Shown here piece by piece: positions 62,986 through 64,000 of a DNA stretch of 64,000 nucleotides; positions within the stretch are counted from its first letter, which is position 1, and each line of letters starts with the position of its first letter. The notes beneath the pieces were generated by a model, which had not been told where the DNA came from, did not search any database, and was given only the letters and a program-made list of their open reading frames with translations. Source of the DNA: Deltaproteobacteria bacterium. Its GTDB lineage: Bacteria > Desulfobacterota > Syntrophorhabdia > Syntrophorhabdales > Syntrophorhabdaceae. A program made the translations under genes and the position numbers. The stretch lies in contig JAKORG010000025.1 of the NCBI GenBank assembly GCA_029777945.1, positions 32,152 through 96,151 of the forward strand, read 5' to 3'.

Positions 62986-64000
62986 ATGTTAGAAGAGATA
63001 AAACAAAAAGTAGATGTCCTTAAAGAAAGAATTGACATTCTAAGAGGTTATCTTTGACCTTTCCCATATAAAGAAAAGAATTTCAGAACTCGATTCAGAG
63101 ATTTCTAAAGAATCTTTCTGGGATGACCAGATAAAGGCTCAGACCGTTTTAAAAGAGAGGTCTTCCTTAAATGAAGAGATAGAGAGATGGAATAAAAAGG
63201 AGATAGAGCTTGAGGAGATAGAGATACTTCTGGAAATTGCAACTACAACAGAGGACCCCAATGATATAAGGGAACTTGCAAAGAGGGTAGAAGAGTTAGA
63301 AAGGTCTATAGATAGTTATGAAATAGAAAGGATGCTTTCTGGTGAAAACGATTCTGAAAATGCCATAGTTTACATTAACGCAGGGGCAGGAGGGACAGAG
63401 GCACAGGATTGGGCAGAGATGCTCCTTCGCATGTATTTTAAATGGGCTGAAGGTAAGGGGTTTGAAACACAGATAGTGGATATACTGCCAGGTGAAGAGA
63501 CAGGTATTAAAAATGTAACTTTTCTCGTAAAAGGTAAATATGCCTATGGTTATTTAAAGTGTGAATCAGGTATACATAGGCTTGTAAGAATATCTCCCTT
63601 TGATGCCAATAACAGAAGACACACATCCTTTGCATCGGTATATGCCTATCCAGAGGTGCCTGACAATATAATAATCGACATTAAAGAAGAAGATTTAAAA
63701 ATCGATACATTCAGGGCAAGCGGTCCTGGTGGCCAGCATGTGAATAGGACAGAATCAGCCATAAGGATTACCCATATTCCAACGGGTATTGTAGTCCAGT
63801 GTCAGAACGAGAGGTCTCAGCATAAAAACAGGGCAATAGCCATGTCAATTTTAAAGGCAAGGCTATATGAACTGGAAAAAAAGAAACAAGAAGAAAAACT
63901 AAATGCCATGAATAAGGAAAAAAAGGACATTGCCTGGGGGAGCCAGATCCGTTCTTATGTGCTCCACCCCTATAAACTCATTAAAGACCACAGAACAAAA
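62986..64000 (+). CDS. prfB: Peptide chain release factor 2, with programmed +1 frameshift; 3' end beyond window
   Basis: RF2 terminates at UGA and UAA. The zero frame from ATG 62986 runs 23 codons to TGA (63055-63057). Translation continues in the +1 frame from GAC (63056) for 315 codons to the window edge. The second part has GAGGTEAQDWAEML, the tripeptide anticodon SPF in VRISPFDANNRR and the catalytic GGQ in RASGPGGQHVNRTESA. The C-terminal few tens of residues lie beyond 64000. It follows icd by 28 bp. Confidence 0.95.
63043..63058 (+). promoter_or_regulatory. prfB programmed +1 frameshift site
   Basis: Internal Shine-Dalgarno-like AGAGG (63043-63047), four bases, then CTT TGA C (63052-63058). 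The slippery CUU followed by UGA C is the classic RF2 autoregulation signal: low RF2 makes ribosomes pause at UGA and slip forward to continue the protein. Confidence 0.93.

Overview
The window is an A+T-rich (roughly 38-40% G+C by eye), gene-dense piece of a bacterial chromosome. The longest gene-free gap is about 270 bp. The gene content points to an anaerobic, Gram-negative, probably syntrophic or sulfate-reducer-like bacterium of the Desulfobacterota/'deltaproteobacterial' type; this is inference at moderate confidence. The reasons are many acyl-CoA enzymes, a split B12 mutase with its GTPase, 2-hydroxyacyl-CoA dehydratase and activase homologues, a putative Re-citrate synthase, periplasmic TRAP/ABC binding proteins and a Kdo/WaaP-like kinase. 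I see no tRNA, rRNA, CRISPR array, insertion sequence or phage genes.

Layout. (1) 1-9750, minus strand: one operon read from a strong promoter at 9821-9793. It encodes a CaiB/BaiF CoA-transferase (with an in-frame TAA), a GntR/FCD regulator, a MeaB-type GTPase (no normal start codon), an acyl-CoA dehydrogenase, the small and large subunits of a methylmalonyl-CoA-type mutase, and HyuA plus HyuB (HyuB runs off the left edge). (2) 9986-14540, plus: two GT4 glycosyltransferases, one fused to a helical C-terminal domain, and a GH130 phosphorylase/glycosidase. (3) 14716-24007, plus: urocanate-to-glutamate histidine catabolism (hutU, ftcD, hutI, cyclodeaminase) followed by a complete Liv-type ABC importer; histidine ammonia-lyase is absent. 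(4) 24169-29974, minus: a SurA/PpiD-like chaperone, tsaD, ksgA, an HgdB-like protein, a DUF4911-like protein and tldD; the last five are packed tightly, with tldD, DUF4911, HgdB and ksgA overlapping. (5) 30065-35359, plus: mreB-mreC-mreD-mrdA-rodA, the rod-shape elongation cluster. (6) 35356-43820: a DctPQM TRAP transporter and a two-subunit family I CoA-transferase on the minus strand, divergent from a DUF1850 protein, a TAXI-TRAP receptor and a fused TRAP permease on the plus strand. (7) 43883-50760: a 2-hydroxyacyl-CoA dehydratase activase, a biotin carrier protein and an acyl-CoA dehydrogenase on the minus strand; then on the plus strand an MBL hydrolase and a beta-oxidation operon of hydroxyacyl-CoA dehydrogenase, crotonase, thiolase and a DUF35 partner. 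(8) 51031-54316, plus: a secreted nuclease, an ExeA-like ATPase-SH3 protein (with an in-frame TAA), a DUF5661-like secreted protein and a Kdo/WaaP-like kinase. (9) 54329-64000: htpG (minus), aspS, then an operon of Re-citrate-synthase-like enzyme with a C-terminal Cache domain, a two-subunit aconitase-type hydratase, icd, and prfB with its programmed +1 frameshift.

How it fits together. Regions 1, 6 and 7 look like uptake and CoA-dependent breakdown of organic acids. A shared GTATAC-centred palindrome links the region 1 promoter to both TRAP promoters of region 6, suggesting one GntR regulon. Region 9 would make 2-oxoglutarate from oxaloacetate and acetyl-CoA through the oxidative TCA branch. 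The most interesting points are the uncharacterised B12-mutase/CaiB/Hyu operon with its shared operator, the citrate-synthase-like enzyme fused to a Cache sensor domain, the HgdB-DUF4911-TldD overlap, and three translational oddities (two in-frame TAA codons and a GTPase whose only complete form lacks ATG/GTG/TTG/CTG).
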